Part shown: positions 17,175-24,916 of the stretch, piece after piece
How the letters are laid out: each line of letters begins with the position of its first letter
Position numbering within the stretch: the stretch's first letter is position 1
Origin: Synechococcus sp. RS9909
GTDB taxonomy: Bacteria > Cyanobacteriota > Cyanobacteriia > PCC-6307 > Cyanobiaceae
NCBI RefSeq assembly: GCF_014279595.1
Contig: NZ_CP047943.1
Location: 558,001 to 622,000 of the forward strand
Length of the DNA stretch: 64,000 bases
Direction of reading: 5' to 3'
Position numbers and translations under genes: made by a program
Notes under the pieces: generated by a model
Told to the model about the DNA's origin: nothing
Databases searched by the model: none
Seen by the model: the letters and a program-made list of their open reading frames with translations, nothing else

Positions 17175-17854
17175 GGTTGCGAAGGGATGGGGAGGCGTTG
17201 CAGCGCCAGCCAAGACCGTTGCCGCACGACGGCAATTTCCTCAGCCTCTGGCTCAGCCAGCCGCTGAAGCACGGCAGGAATTCTCCTCAGGCTTGAGGCG
17301 GCTTGCTCCGGAACCGGGCCGTGCCGGCGTTCCAGGCCCACCACCACGGCATAACGCACCACCCATTCACCATCCTCGCTGCCTTCCTCGAGGCTTCGGA
17401 TGCAGAGATTAAGTTGATTGGCGGCCCGATCCGGTTCGGGATTCAGCACCAGATCACCGAGACCGCGGGCGGCGGCGCGACGCACGCTGGGGCCCACATC
17501 ATGCAGCAGGGCGTCCACCAGCACCTCAAGGCCGCGTTCATCAGCCAAACCCGCCAAGGCTCGCACCGCCCAGGCCCGCGCGCCGTAGTTCCGCCCATCC
17601 AGGTTGTTGAGAATCGTGGGCACCGCATCGGGGCCGATGGCCACCAGTCCATCCACCGCGGCCAGGGCGGCACCGGGGTTGTTGAAGGCCAGCACCTGCA
17701 TGAGTGATTCGGCGGCCCCGGGGTGCTGCAACGCGGCCAGTCGCCGCGTGGCCACGATCAGCCCTTCGCTGCTGCTGGACTGCTCCAGATCAGCGATGGC
17801 GGAATCGAGTGACGGTGATGGGGGGCGCATCACATGGGAGGGGTCAAGGGTCAC
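17171..17854 (-). CDS. cpcF: Phycocyanobilin lyase subunit CpcF
   Basis: This is a 227-residue HEAT-like (PBS lyase) repeat protein. With CpcE it forms the heterodimer that attaches phycocyanobilin to Cys84 of the phycocyanin alpha subunit. Repeats are visible as ARAWAVRALAGLADERGLEV and GPSVRRAAARGLGDLVLNPE, with tandem helical pairs through residues ~25-225. It starts at ATG 17854 inside the cpcE stop (ATGA) and overlaps the phosphatase gene the same way, so cpcE-cpcF-phosphatase is one coupled operon. RpcE/F or PecE/F relatives are possible, but without phycoerythrin genes nearby CpcF is the simplest call. Confidence 0.88.
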   Translation of the reverse strand: MTLDPSHVMRPPSPSLDSAIADLEQSSSSEGLIVATRRLAALQHPGAAESLMQVLAFNNPGAALAAVDGLVAIGPDAVPTILNNLDGRNYGARAWAVRALAGLADERGLEVLVDALLHDVGPSVRRAAARGLGDLVLNPEPDRAANQLNLCIRSLEEGSEDGEWVVRYAVVVGLERRHGPVPEQAASSLRRIPAVLQRLAEPEAEEIAVVRQRSWLALQRLPIPSQP

Positions 17855-18708
17855 AGCAGAGCATCCATGGCATCCAGCAGGGCGATGTCCGCAGCGGCTG
17901 TGGGGGGTTCCCCCATCGGGCTGCGGGGGTGTTCGGCCAGCCCGCGCAGGGCGATCAGTTTGAGGCTGTTTTCGGCCAGGGTCGCCTCGATTGCCGGCAG
18001 CGCCGGACGCCAGCCGACGGCGCCCAGGTCCATCAGGGCGGCGCGGCGCACCTGAAGCTGGGGATGGCGCAGCAGGTCGATCAGGGGCTGGGCCCAGTGG
18101 GGATCGCCGCTGAGCTGCAGCAGCGCACGGCAGGCGGCGCTACGGATGAGGGGGCGTTCATGGCCGGTGAATGGGGTCACCACGGCGAGCACCTCGGTGG
18201 TGTTGTCGCCGATCTCCCCCAGGGCCTCCAACAGGGCTTCGCAGGGTTCCTGCAGCCGGGGGGAGCCGGGTGCAGGCGCTCCGGCCACCGTCGGTCCGCT
18301 CTCCAGTCGGCGGCAGAGTGCCGGCACGGCCTCGCGGGCGCCGATCTCACCCAGGGCGCGGGCGGCCACCTCCCGCAGGCCATGGTCTTCGTCGTCCAGG
18401 GTGGCGAGCAGATCGGTAATGGCCGCCTCTGCCCGCAACAGACCGAGGGCGCGGGCGGCATTGCGGGCCACGGCATTGGCTTCGACGCCAGCATCAGGTT
18501 GGCGGGGCTGACGTTGCCGCAGGGCCTGACAAAGCAACGGCACGGCCTCGGGGTGCTCACTGCGCATGCGGCCAAGCCACCACGCCGCGTAGTACTGAGC
18601 AGAGGGATCGTCGGTCTGCCTCAGACGCGCGATCGCTTCGGCTTCGTTGATCGGCGCACCTTCGGCACTCGGGCCTCCGTCGTTGGGGCTGGGGCCGGGC
18701 TCCTGCAT
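17851..18708 (-). CDS. cpcE: Phycocyanobilin lyase subunit CpcE
   Basis: This is the 285-residue E subunit of the CpcE/CpcF alpha-phycocyanin lyase. Its HEAT-like repeats include DPSAQYYAAWWLGRMRSEHP near residue 33, HGLREVAARALGEIGAREAV and RPLIRSAACRALLQLSGDPH. I chose ATG 18708 (MQEPGPSPNDGG...); an in-frame extension to 18768 runs into the cpcBA repeat boundary at 18737 and is unlikely. It lies downstream of cpcBA copy 1 behind a terminator, so it may rely on read-through or on its own promoter in the ~76-bp gap. Confidence 0.9.
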   Translation of the reverse strand: MQEPGPSPNDGGPSAEGAPINEAEAIARLRQTDDPSAQYYAAWWLGRMRSEHPEAVPLLCQALRQRQPRQPDAGVEANAVARNAARALGLLRAEAAITDLLATLDDEDHGLREVAARALGEIGAREAVPALCRRLESGPTVAGAPAPGSPRLQEPCEALLEALGEIGDNTTEVLAVVTPFTGHERPLIRSAACRALLQLSGDPHWAQPLIDLLRHPQLQVRRAALMDLGAVGWRPALPAIEATLAENSLKLIALRGLAEHPRSPMGEPPTAAADIALLDAMDALL

Positions 18709-18784
18709 GGGCCGGACTGCATGGACTGGGCACGATCCTGCCAGAGCTGCTTGTCTGTGCCGGGTCAAGGAGAAAGGACGGCAA

Positions 18785-18811
18785 CAAAAAAGCCCCCTCG
18801 TTGGAGGGGGC
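18785..18811 (-). terminator. Intrinsic terminator after cpcA copy 1
   Basis: On the minus strand a GC-rich hairpin (GCCCCCTC, loop CAA, GAGGGGGC) is followed by a run of six T. It lies 24 bp after the cpcA stop. The same structure follows copy 2. Confidence 0.92.
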
Positions 18812-18834
18812 GATGAGAAGAAGCGAGAACGCGA

Positions 18835-19323
18835 TCAGACGAGAGCGTTGATGGCGTAGTCGATGTAGTTGTTGGCGATGACGCCAGCGTCGCCGGAGAC
18901 GCCGTGGTTGGCCTTGATGTAGTTGAGGGCTTCGACGTACCAGGAGGGGGAGAGTTCGAAAGCGCGGTTGATCTCGTCGAGACCGGCGATCAGGTACTCA
19001 TCCATGGGGCCGGTGCCACCAGCCACGAGGCAGTAGGTGACCATGCGGAGGTAGTAGCCGATGTCACGGGCGCACTTCTCTTTGCCACGAGCGTCAGCTG
19101 CGTAGTTGTTGCCCTGCATCTGGGTGGTGTAGGGGAACTTGTTGTAGACAGCCTGAGCAGCGCCGTTCACGAGGGAATCAGCGTTGGCGGTGAGGGCCTT
19201 GGCAGCAGCCAGAGCGTTGGCGGCGCGCTCGAAACGACCGAAAGCAGCGTTGATTTCGGTGTTGGAGAGGAAGCGGCCCTGGGAATCAGCGGCGGCGACG
19301 GCTTCGGTGAGGGGGGTCTTCAT
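18835..19323 (-). CDS. cpcA: C-phycocyanin alpha subunit, copy 1
   Basis: This is the 162-residue phycocyanin alpha chain, which forms rod hexamers with CpcB and carries phycocyanobilin at Cys84 in [15 protein letters not shown]. The globin-like fold and length are normal, and only one bilin cysteine site is present. The protein is identical to copy 2 (20072-20560). It lies 53 bp downstream of cpcB copy 1. Because this copy's repeat unit excludes the sequence upstream of 21210, its transcription source is uncertain. Confidence 0.98.
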   Translation of the reverse strand: MKTPLTEAVAAADSQGRFLSNTEINAAFGRFERAANALAAAKALTANADSLVNGAAQAVYNKFPYTTQMQGNNYAADARGKEKCARDIGYYLRMVTYCLVAGGTGPMDEYLIAGLDEINRAFELSPSWYVEALNYIKANHGVSGDAGVIANNYIDYAINALV

Positions 19324-19376
19324 GGTTGGAAAAGACGAGGGTGTTCTGGTCGGAAATCGTGAGAGCTGGAGCCGGA

Positions 19377-19895
19377 TCAGGCGACAGCAGCGGCAGCGCG
19401 GTCGAAGTAGGTGCCGATTTCAGACATCAGAGCGGAGCAGTCACCAGCGGTGATGCCGTTCTTGTCGTTGGCGATGGAGATAGCAGCGTCCTTCATCTTG
19501 CGAACGCCTTCAGCGACGGAAGCGCCGGGAACGCCCAGGGCCAGGTAGGTCTCACGCAGGCCGTTGAGGCAACGGTCTTCCAGCACGGAAGCATCGCCGG
19601 TGAAGGCGGCGTAGGTGACGTAGCGGAGGATGATCTCCATGTCGCGCAGGCAGGCAGCCATGCGGCGGTGGGTGTAAGCGTTCCCCCCGGGGGCGATCAG
19701 GGCGGGCTGCTGGGCGAAGAGTTCGCGAGCGGCGTTGGTGACGATGGAAGAAGCGTTGGAGGTGATGCGGTTCACAGCATCCATGCGCTTGTTGCTGTCA
19801 GCAACCATGGCAGCCAGAGCATCGATCTGGCCGGCGTTGATGAATTCGCCACGGGCGTCAGCCTGGGCAACAACCTTGGTGAAGGCGTCGAACAT
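19377..19895 (-). CDS. cpcB: C-phycocyanin beta subunit, copy 1
   Basis: This is the 172-residue beta chain with bilin sites Cys82 ([10 protein letters not shown]) and Cys153 (TAGDCSALM), and Asn72 (GGNAYTH), the residue normally methylated by CpcM. The start is ATG 19895, preceded by AGGAG about 11 nt upstream on the minus strand; the frame is open further upstream through the leader. The protein is identical to copy 2. I found two silent base differences between the copies, near 19397 and 19530. Confidence 0.98.
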   Translation of the reverse strand: MFDAFTKVVAQADARGEFINAGQIDALAAMVADSNKRMDAVNRITSNASSIVTNAARELFAQQPALIAPGGNAYTHRRMAACLRDMEIILRYVTYAAFTGDASVLEDRCLNGLRETYLALGVPGASVAEGVRKMKDAAISIANDKNGITAGDCSALMSEIGTYFDRAAAAVA

Positions 19896-20021
19896 TGAGA
19901 AAAGCTCCTGGTCTCGACGAAGGGTCGGGAGTGGTTGGGGGAGAGAGCCGCGGGTGGGTCCTGGGATCTCGAGCCTGCCAGAGCTGCTTGTCTGTGCCGG
20001 GTCAAGGAGAAAGGACGGCAA

Positions 20022-20048
20022 CAAAAAAGCCCCCTCGTTGGAGGGGGC
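20022..20048 (-). terminator. Intrinsic terminator between the two cpcBA copies
   Basis: It has the same GCCCCCTC-CAA-GAGGGGGC hairpin plus T run as at 18785. It lies after cpcA copy 2 and before the leader of cpcB copy 1, so it should limit read-through from the first into the second operon copy. Confidence 0.92.
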
Positions 20049-20071
20049 GATGAGAAGAAGCGAGAACGCGA

Positions 20072-20560
20072 TCAGACGAGAGCGTTGATGGCGTAGTCGA
20101 TGTAGTTGTTGGCGATGACGCCAGCGTCGCCGGAGACGCCGTGGTTGGCCTTGATGTAGTTGAGGGCTTCGACGTACCAGGAGGGGGAGAGTTCGAAAGC
20201 GCGGTTGATCTCGTCGAGACCGGCGATCAGGTACTCATCCATGGGGCCGGTGCCACCAGCCACGAGGCAGTAGGTGACCATGCGGAGGTAGTAGCCGATG
20301 TCACGGGCGCACTTCTCTTTGCCACGAGCGTCAGCTGCGTAGTTGTTGCCCTGCATCTGGGTGGTGTAGGGGAACTTGTTGTAGACAGCCTGAGCAGCGC
20401 CGTTCACGAGGGAATCAGCGTTGGCGGTGAGGGCCTTGGCAGCAGCCAGAGCGTTGGCGGCGCGCTCGAAACGACCGAAAGCAGCGTTGATTTCGGTGTT
20501 GGAGAGGAAGCGGCCCTGGGAATCAGCGGCGGCGACGGCTTCGGTGAGGGGGGTCTTCAT
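20072..20560 (-). CDS. cpcA: C-phycocyanin alpha subunit, copy 2
   Basis: This 162-residue alpha chain is identical in protein sequence to copy 1 and carries the same Cys84 bilin site. It lies 53 bp after cpcB copy 2 and 24 bp before its terminator. Because this unit is next to the ancestral upstream flank, it is probably the better-expressed alpha gene. The bilin at Cys84 is expected to be attached by CpcE/CpcF, encoded downstream. Confidence 0.98.
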   Translation of the reverse strand: MKTPLTEAVAAADSQGRFLSNTEINAAFGRFERAANALAAAKALTANADSLVNGAAQAVYNKFPYTTQMQGNNYAADARGKEKCARDIGYYLRMVTYCLVAGGTGPMDEYLIAGLDEINRAFELSPSWYVEALNYIKANHGVSGDAGVIANNYIDYAINALV

Positions 20561-20613
20561 GGTTGGAAAAGACGAGGGTGTTCTGGTCGGAAATCGTGAG
20601 AGCTGGAGCCGGA

Positions 20614-21132
20614 TCAGGCGACAGCAGCGGCAGCGCGATCGAAGTAGGTGCCGATTTCAGACATCAGAGCGGAGCAGTCACCAGCGGTGATGCCGTTCTT
20701 GTCGTTGGCGATGGAGATAGCAGCGTCCTTCATCTTGCGAACGCCTTCAGCGACGGAAGCGCCGGGGACGCCCAGGGCCAGGTAGGTCTCACGCAGGCCG
20801 TTGAGGCAACGGTCTTCCAGCACGGAAGCATCGCCGGTGAAGGCGGCGTAGGTGACGTAGCGGAGGATGATCTCCATGTCGCGCAGGCAGGCAGCCATGC
20901 GGCGGTGGGTGTAAGCGTTCCCCCCGGGGGCGATCAGGGCGGGCTGCTGGGCGAAGAGTTCGCGAGCGGCGTTGGTGACGATGGAAGAAGCGTTGGAGGT
21001 GATGCGGTTCACAGCATCCATGCGCTTGTTGCTGTCAGCAACCATGGCAGCCAGAGCATCGATCTGGCCGGCGTTGATGAATTCGCCACGGGCGTCAGCC
21101 TGGGCAACAACCTTGGTGAAGGCGTCGAACAT
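20614..21132 (-). CDS. cpcB: C-phycocyanin beta subunit, copy 2
   Basis: This is the 172-residue beta chain, identical in protein to copy 1, with Cys82, Cys153 and Asn72 all present. The start is ATG 21132 with AGGAG upstream. It is the first gene after the 315-bp regulatory gap. CpcT, encoded at 24072, is the expected lyase for Cys153; the lyase for Cys82 (CpcS/U type) is not in this window. Confidence 0.98.
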   Translation of the reverse strand: MFDAFTKVVAQADARGEFINAGQIDALAAMVADSNKRMDAVNRITSNASSIVTNAARELFAQQPALIAPGGNAYTHRRMAACLRDMEIILRYVTYAAFTGDASVLEDRCLNGLRETYLALGVPGASVAEGVRKMKDAAISIANDKNGITAGDCSALMSEIGTYFDRAAAAVA

Positions 21133-21380
21133 TGAGAAAAGCTCCTGGTCTCGACGAAGGGTCGGGAGTGGTTGGGGGAGAGAGCCGCGGGTGGGTCCTG
21201 GGATCTCGAGCGGGGAACGAGTCGCTTGTGGCAGCTGTTCTCCTTCGCAAGGCCATTCTTCAAGAAGATGAGAGCGGGGTGCGAGGCTTTTAACAAAAGG
21301 TCATTCCCGGCTCGAAATCCATTGCCACAGCTTCGATTTGCCTGTGACGATTGCGTGTGTTCGTGACCCCTGTCTCCCAT
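21133..21380 (-). promoter_or_regulatory. Upstream region of the cpcBA operon (copy 2)
   Basis: This gene-free stretch upstream of cpcB copy 2 holds the 78-bp leader shared with copy 1 (21133-21210) and a unique part (21211-21380). The unique part is relatively AT-rich around 21283-21300, where the minus strand reads CTTTTGTTAAAAGCC, a possible -10-like site (TTAAAA). I cannot define a -35 box or transcription start. The absence of this unique part from copy 1 is the main point. Confidence 0.4.
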
Positions 21381-21407
21381 CAAAAAGCCCCCTGGTGGAA
21401 GGGGGCG
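21381..21407 (-). terminator. Intrinsic terminator after cpcD
   Basis: On the minus strand, GCCCCCTTCCACCAGGGGGC forms a hairpin followed by five T. It separates the upstream cpcC-cpcD linker operon from cpcBA. Confidence 0.9.
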
Positions 21408-21447
21408 TGATCGGGTCGGTTGGCCGGGCCTCGGGGGAGAGATCAGC

Positions 21448-21726
21448 TCAGTCGTCAGCCTTCCTGCGGGTACGACGTGCAGGCTTGGCGGCAGCGGCCT
21501 CGCCGCCTCGCTGGTCTCCCAGATCGCCGCCGCTGACGCTGACGTCTTCAATGCGGCCACCCATGCGTTGAATCATGCGCATGGTTTCGTTCATGCGCGT
21601 GAAGGGCACCTGCATCACGGTGTCGGCCGTGCGGATGAAGTCGTTGTTGGCGATGCCGGTGACCTTGAAGGTCACCTGACGGCTGGAGGCGAAGGTGGAG
21701 GAACGGCTGCCGGCGGAAACTTTCAT
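21448..21726 (-). CDS. cpcD: Small phycobilisome rod-capping linker CpcD
   Basis: This is a 92-residue CpcD-domain protein, which caps the distal end of phycocyanin rods. The domain spans residues ~8-70, with RQVTFKVTGIANNDFIRTAD and QVPFTRMNETMRMIQRMGGR. The C-terminal tail is Ala/Arg/Lys-rich and longer than in many CpcD proteins. It follows cpcC by 38 bp on the same strand and ends before a terminator, so cpcC-cpcD is a linker operon. Confidence 0.93.
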   Translation of the reverse strand: MKVSAGSRSSTFASSRQVTFKVTGIANNDFIRTADTVMQVPFTRMNETMRMIQRMGGRIEDVSVSGGDLGDQRGGEAAAAKPARRTRRKADD

Positions 21727-21764
21727 GGTGTTTGGGGAAGCAAGGAACGGCTGATCCGAGAACG

Positions 21765-22607
21765 TCAGTTCACGGTGGTGATGCTGGCGATCCGGCCGCC
21801 TTCACGCTGGATCTGGCGCTGCACATCCAGCAGCTTGCTGAAGGGAACGAAGCGAACCCGGTTGCTGCGCTTGTGCAGGCGGTAGTTGTTCAGGCCGGTG
21901 ATTTCGATCCGGAAGGTGCGACCTTCCTCGGCGGCACCAACGCCCTGACGGGTGACGCCATCGGTGCCGACTTTGCGGAACACATTGCCCTTGGCATTGG
22001 GGCTCACCACGGGCACCGGCGCTTCGGCGTGCACGGAGGGGTTGAGGCGGGACTGGTTCTTGCAGATATCGCCCTTGATGGAGGCGGCGACACCGCGGCT
22101 GAGTTGCAGCATGTAGGAGAACTGCAGGCCTTGCTGGCCAACGCTGTAGTTCCAGCCGTGCAGGTAAGGCACCACCTCTTCACCGAAGCGTTCCTGATAG
22201 TCGGCGCTGTCGATGTAGGAATCGATTTCAGCCTCGAAGCCCTGCTCCTGAAGGATGGTGAAGTGGTGCAGCATCTCCGCTTTGTTCTGCGGAGCGCGGC
22301 CGAGCAGGTGTTTGTGATTCAGTTCGATGAAGCGATAGGGATTGGAGTTTTCGAAGAAGCGCTTGCGGTAGAGACCACTCTTGGCCAGTTGTCGCACGAA
22401 TTCGCGGGTGCTGAGGTAGCCGCGACGGAACAGTGACTCGGGCCCTTCCAGACGGTCGCTGCTGAGGATGTACTGATAACCGAAGACCTGCTGGTAGGCG
22501 GCGCGGATCAGGGCGGTGCGGTCGTTTTCGGAACTGTTGGTCCAGTTTTCCTGGGTGGGCTGCGTGTAGCGCTCGATGCCCAGATAGGACGCGTTGGCGA
22601 GAGTCAT
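21765..22607 (-). CDS. cpcC: Phycobilisome rod linker CpcC (L_R)
   Basis: This 280-residue rod linker joins phycocyanin hexamers. The PBS linker domain covers residues ~25-165 (YQQVFGYQYILSSDRLEGPE, LAKSGLYRKRFFENSNPYRF, LLGRAPQNKAEM) and a CpcD-like domain covers residues ~225-278 (FRIEITGLNNYRLHKRSNRV). Start is ATG 22607 (MTLANASYLGIERY); the open frame continues to 22892 but lacks family sequence. Only one CpcC-type linker is present in this locus, so rods may contain few phycocyanin discs, unless more linkers lie elsewhere. Confidence 0.95.
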   Translation of the reverse strand: MTLANASYLGIERYTQPTQENWTNSSENDRTALIRAAYQQVFGYQYILSSDRLEGPESLFRRGYLSTREFVRQLAKSGLYRKRFFENSNPYRFIELNHKHLLGRAPQNKAEMLHHFTILQEQGFEAEIDSYIDSADYQERFGEEVVPYLHGWNYSVGQQGLQFSYMLQLSRGVAASIKGDICKNQSRLNPSVHAEAPVPVVSPNAKGNVFRKVGTDGVTRQGVGAAEEGRTFRIEITGLNNYRLHKRSNRVRFVPFSKLLDVQRQIQREGGRIASITTVN

Positions 22608-22810
22608 TGGAACGGGGTGACGAAGCTTGGTTGAGGCAAAGACCTGCCCCTGGCTCAAGACATGTTCGGTGTGGATCCTATGGAGAGAGTTCGATTGCGA
22701 TCGAAGCCTTTCAGAATCGTTACAAGCCATGCCAGGAGAGGGTTTTGCCGCAGGGCTGGCCGATGGCTGGATCGTCGATACCATCCGGCCATCCCTCAAC
22801 CCCTGCGGTG

Positions 22811-23212
22811 ATGGAATCTCTTGACGGTCAACAGTTGTTTCAGAGTCGCCTCTGTCAGCAATTGAGCCTGTTGACGGCGGTGAGTGAATCACTCACCGAG
22901 CGGATCATGCACGTGGAGACCCGTCTCCAGGGGTTAGAGGAGGCGTTCACCACGCCGCCTGGCTTGTGTTCAGGGGATTGGGAGGGGGCTGCTGAGCTGC
23001 TGTCGGGAACGGAAGAGCGCCTCAGCCGTCTGGAACGTCTTCTGGACAGTGATCCCACGGTGGCTCCCCCCAGCGATTCTGTCGTCGATCAGCTTGGGAT
23101 CGAGACCGACGACTCCGGGGATGACCCGTTCCCCGTTGATGAGCAACAGGAGTTCCTCGAGGATGAGCCCCAGCTGTTCCCGGAAGAGCGGCAGGGGCTG
23201 TTGGCTCACTGA
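22811..23212 (+). CDS. Acidic hypothetical protein in the phycobilisome locus
   Basis: This is a 133-residue acidic protein from ATG 22811 (another ATG at 22763). Residues ~5-45 (QLFQSRLCQQLSLLTAVSES, then a leucine/glutamate-patterned helix) and ~60-80 (GTEERLSRLERLLDSDPT) suggest two short coiled coils. The C-terminal 50 residues are Asp/Glu/Pro-rich. It is encoded opposite to the linker genes, divergent from cpcC and overlapping the 3' end of the cpcL-like gene by 7 bp. I do not recognise a family; its place suggests a phycobilisome-related role, but that is inference. Confidence 0.6.
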   Translation: MESLDGQQLFQSRLCQQLSLLTAVSESLTERIMHVETRLQGLEEAFTTPPGLCSGDWEGAAELLSGTEERLSRLERLLDSDPTVAPPSDSVVDQLGIETDDSGDDPFPVDEQQEFLEDEPQLFPEERQGLLAH

Positions 23213-23955
23213 ATGGAGGTGCTGAGCATCGAGCCGGCAATGGTGAGCAGCACTCGACCGATTTCCAGGCCACCCACAACCGCAAGGCCCAGCCAGAGCC
23301 TCAGGGCCCAGGCGGGTGGTTGGCCTGAAGTCCAGCTGGCAGCGGCCGTGCCGCTGGCACCGGCTGGATTGGCGGGGAAGCGCTTGGCGCTGCTGTCACG
23401 CCAATCGGCGGCGTAGCGGGGAAGCCGTTGGTGCGTTGGTTTCTCGCCTTGCGCACGACCGGCCAGGACGCGGTTGCGCTGATGGGGAACGCTGTCATAC
23501 CCAAAAGCTTCGAGATACTCGCTGCTATTCAGCAGGGTATCCACTGCGGCATTCAAACCTTGTTCGGCGATCAGGATCGACAGGGCGATCCGTTCGGCCT
23601 GGCCATGGGGTTGGCGACCCAGGGCTTTGCTGATCAGATGGTCGACCAGTCGGTTGTTGCTGTTGGTGTGAAGATAGCCATCGCGAAACCGTTGGGAGGT
23701 GAGAAGGCCACGCATGAAGTCGCGAACAGTGATCCCTCCATCGCGCAGTTTCATCTCCAGCATGGGTTGTCGGTCGACCTTGAGGGGGTGGAAAAACACC
23801 TGCCGATAGGCCTGTTCGATCACCAGGTCGCAGCAGTCCTTCTGGGGGTGTAGGCCCTGGTTGCAGCGTCGGTCGCTCTCATCACCCACACTGCCGATGG
23901 GTGTCACCAGGGCATTCTGTGTGCGGATTGGGGTTGACAGCAGGGGGAGAACCAT
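23206..23955 (-). CDS. cpcL: CpcG/CpcL-type rod linker with C-terminal membrane anchor
   Basis: This 249-residue protein has an N-terminal PBS linker domain (residues ~15-160; CDLVIEQAYRQVFFHPLKVD, FMRGLLTSQRFRDGYLHTNS, DHLISKALGRQPHGQAERIA). A Pro/Ala-rich linker and a hydrophobic C-terminal segment (residues ~215-240; ALRLWLGLAVVGGLEIGRVL) follow. Ordinary CpcG rod-core linkers lack this anchor. CpcL (CpcG2) proteins have it and form membrane-bound, core-less phycocyanin rods that feed photosystem I. The call rests on that architecture. It lies upstream of the cpcC-cpcD operon on the same strand. Confidence 0.82.
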   Translation of the reverse strand: MVLPLLSTPIRTQNALVTPIGSVGDESDRRCNQGLHPQKDCCDLVIEQAYRQVFFHPLKVDRQPMLEMKLRDGGITVRDFMRGLLTSQRFRDGYLHTNSNNRLVDHLISKALGRQPHGQAERIALSILIAEQGLNAAVDTLLNSSEYLEAFGYDSVPHQRNRVLAGRAQGEKPTHQRLPRYAADWRDSSAKRFPANPAGASGTAAASWTSGQPPAWALRLWLGLAVVGGLEIGRVLLTIAGSMLSTSIQ

Positions 23956-24071
23956 GCGGATGAGATCAGATGATCAGGTCAGGACCCTATGGCTGCCCGA
24001 TGAGCATTTGTTCGGATAGACAAATGCCATTACATCAATTCACTCAACTTCAAGATCGGCTCTTCGCTGGT

Positions 24072-24665
24072 TCAGCCCAGATTCCAGTCGGCAGGGATCT
24101 CGCCGGCATAGGTTTCCAGACGCTGGAACTGAAACGGACCTGCCAGTGACCCCCAGACCTGTTCGTGGGTCTCCGGATCGTGCCCGCGGTCGATGGTGCT
24201 CATGCCGGCGGCGTCGATCTCGAACTGGCTCACCAGGTAGGTGGTGCGTCCCTTACGTTCCACCATGCAGCGGCAGCCGGGTTCCACCTCGCCACTGAAG
24301 CCATCCCCCTTGGGGCTCACCACATAGGTGCATCCTTCGAGCAGCTGCAGATCGTCGCTGCCGATGGCGGTCAGCTGATGTGGATTCAGGGTGGCGCCCC
24401 AGAAGCGCTGCGCATCGCTGAGCGAGTGGTTGCGCACGTGCAGGGCGTCCCCCACTTGGCGCGCTTCGAGCACGCGAATTCGGTAGGGCTCGGCAGGGGC
24501 CAGGGCATAGGCCTGCTCGAGCAGGAGCATGCCCGCCTCCAGGTGCGGCAAGGGGCGCACCGTCACGTTGATGTGGGCGTAGAGCGGTGGATTCTCGAAG
24601 GCCTGTGCCTCGTTGGTGAAGCTCCCACAGAGCAGGCGCACCAGACGATTCAGAGGAGCAGACAT
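24072..24665 (-). CDS. cpcT: Phycobiliprotein lyase CpcT
   Basis: This is a 197-residue CpcT/CpeT-family lyase that attaches phycocyanobilin to Cys153 of phycocyanin beta. Family-like segments are LLCGSFTNEAQAFENPPLYA near the N-terminus, LLLEQAYALAPAEPYRIRVL, and the GCRCMVERKGRTTYLVSQFE region. It is a soluble calycin-type barrel. It overlaps nothing and follows a 76-residue hypothetical gene by 4 bp on the same strand, so the two are probably co-transcribed. CpeT activity on phycoerythrin is unlikely because no phycoerythrin genes are nearby. Confidence 0.93.
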   Translation of the reverse strand: MSAPLNRLVRLLCGSFTNEAQAFENPPLYAHINVTVRPLPHLEAGMLLLEQAYALAPAEPYRIRVLEARQVGDALHVRNHSLSDAQRFWGATLNPHQLTAIGSDDLQLLEGCTYVVSPKGDGFSGEVEPGCRCMVERKGRTTYLVSQFEIDAAGMSTIDRGHDPETHEQVWGSLAGPFQFQRLETYAGEIPADWNLG

Positions 24666-24669
24666 GACG

Positions 24670-24900
24670 TCAGAGATTGAGAAGTCTCAGGCGGAATTCG
24701 GCCACCTGGAGGGCCAGATCCGATGAGCTTTCCATGAAGGGATGTCCCTCCAGGCTGCTCATGACGGAAGTGAGCCGGGTCGTCACATCCTGATCGCCAT
24801 CGACGTTGACACTGCGCTTCCAGGCCTCGTCAAAGGCCATGGCGAAGCTGTCGGCGTTGTTGAACTGACGGGTGTCGTTGAGCTCTCCGAACTGAGGCAT
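24670..24900 (-). CDS. Small hypothetical protein upstream of cpcT
   Basis: This is a 76-residue soluble protein of unknown family (start MPQFGELNDTRQFNNADSFA). It is mildly acidic, probably helical, with a patterned C-terminus (DLALQVAEFRLRLLNL). It lies 4 bp upstream of cpcT on the same strand and 17 bp from the tRNA-Phe 3' end, at the edge of the phycobilisome locus. Small unknown genes occur at this edge in marine Synechococcus, so a link to bilin attachment or rod assembly is plausible but unproven. Confidence 0.6.
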   Translation of the reverse strand: MPQFGELNDTRQFNNADSFAMAFDEAWKRSVNVDGDQDVTTRLTSVMSSLEGHPFMESSSDLALQVAEFRLRLLNL

Positions 24901-24916
24901 GGGAGAGAAAAAGGCA

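Larger units (their letters stand above)
18737..19973. repeat. Tandem duplication unit 1 (cpcBA copy 1)
   Basis: This is the left copy of a 1,237-bp direct repeat containing cpcB, cpcA, the cpcA terminator and 78 bp upstream of cpcB. It matches 19974-21210 at every position I compared except two substitutions, both inside cpcB and silent. The copies abut with no spacer, the junction being ctcgag/cctgcc at 19973/19974. Confidence 0.97.
19974..21210. repeat. Tandem duplication unit 2 (cpcBA copy 2)
   Basis: This is the right copy of the 1,237-bp repeat. It keeps the ancestral upstream flank beyond 21210, so in transcription order it is the first copy. Its right edge ends in ggatctcgag at 21210, after which the two copies share no further sequence. 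Confidence 0.97.

Noticed and set aside
19896-20024. N-terminal extension of cpcB copy 1
   Set aside because: The extra 43 codons come from the shared leader and the repeat junction; phycocyanin beta begins at MFDAFTKVV.
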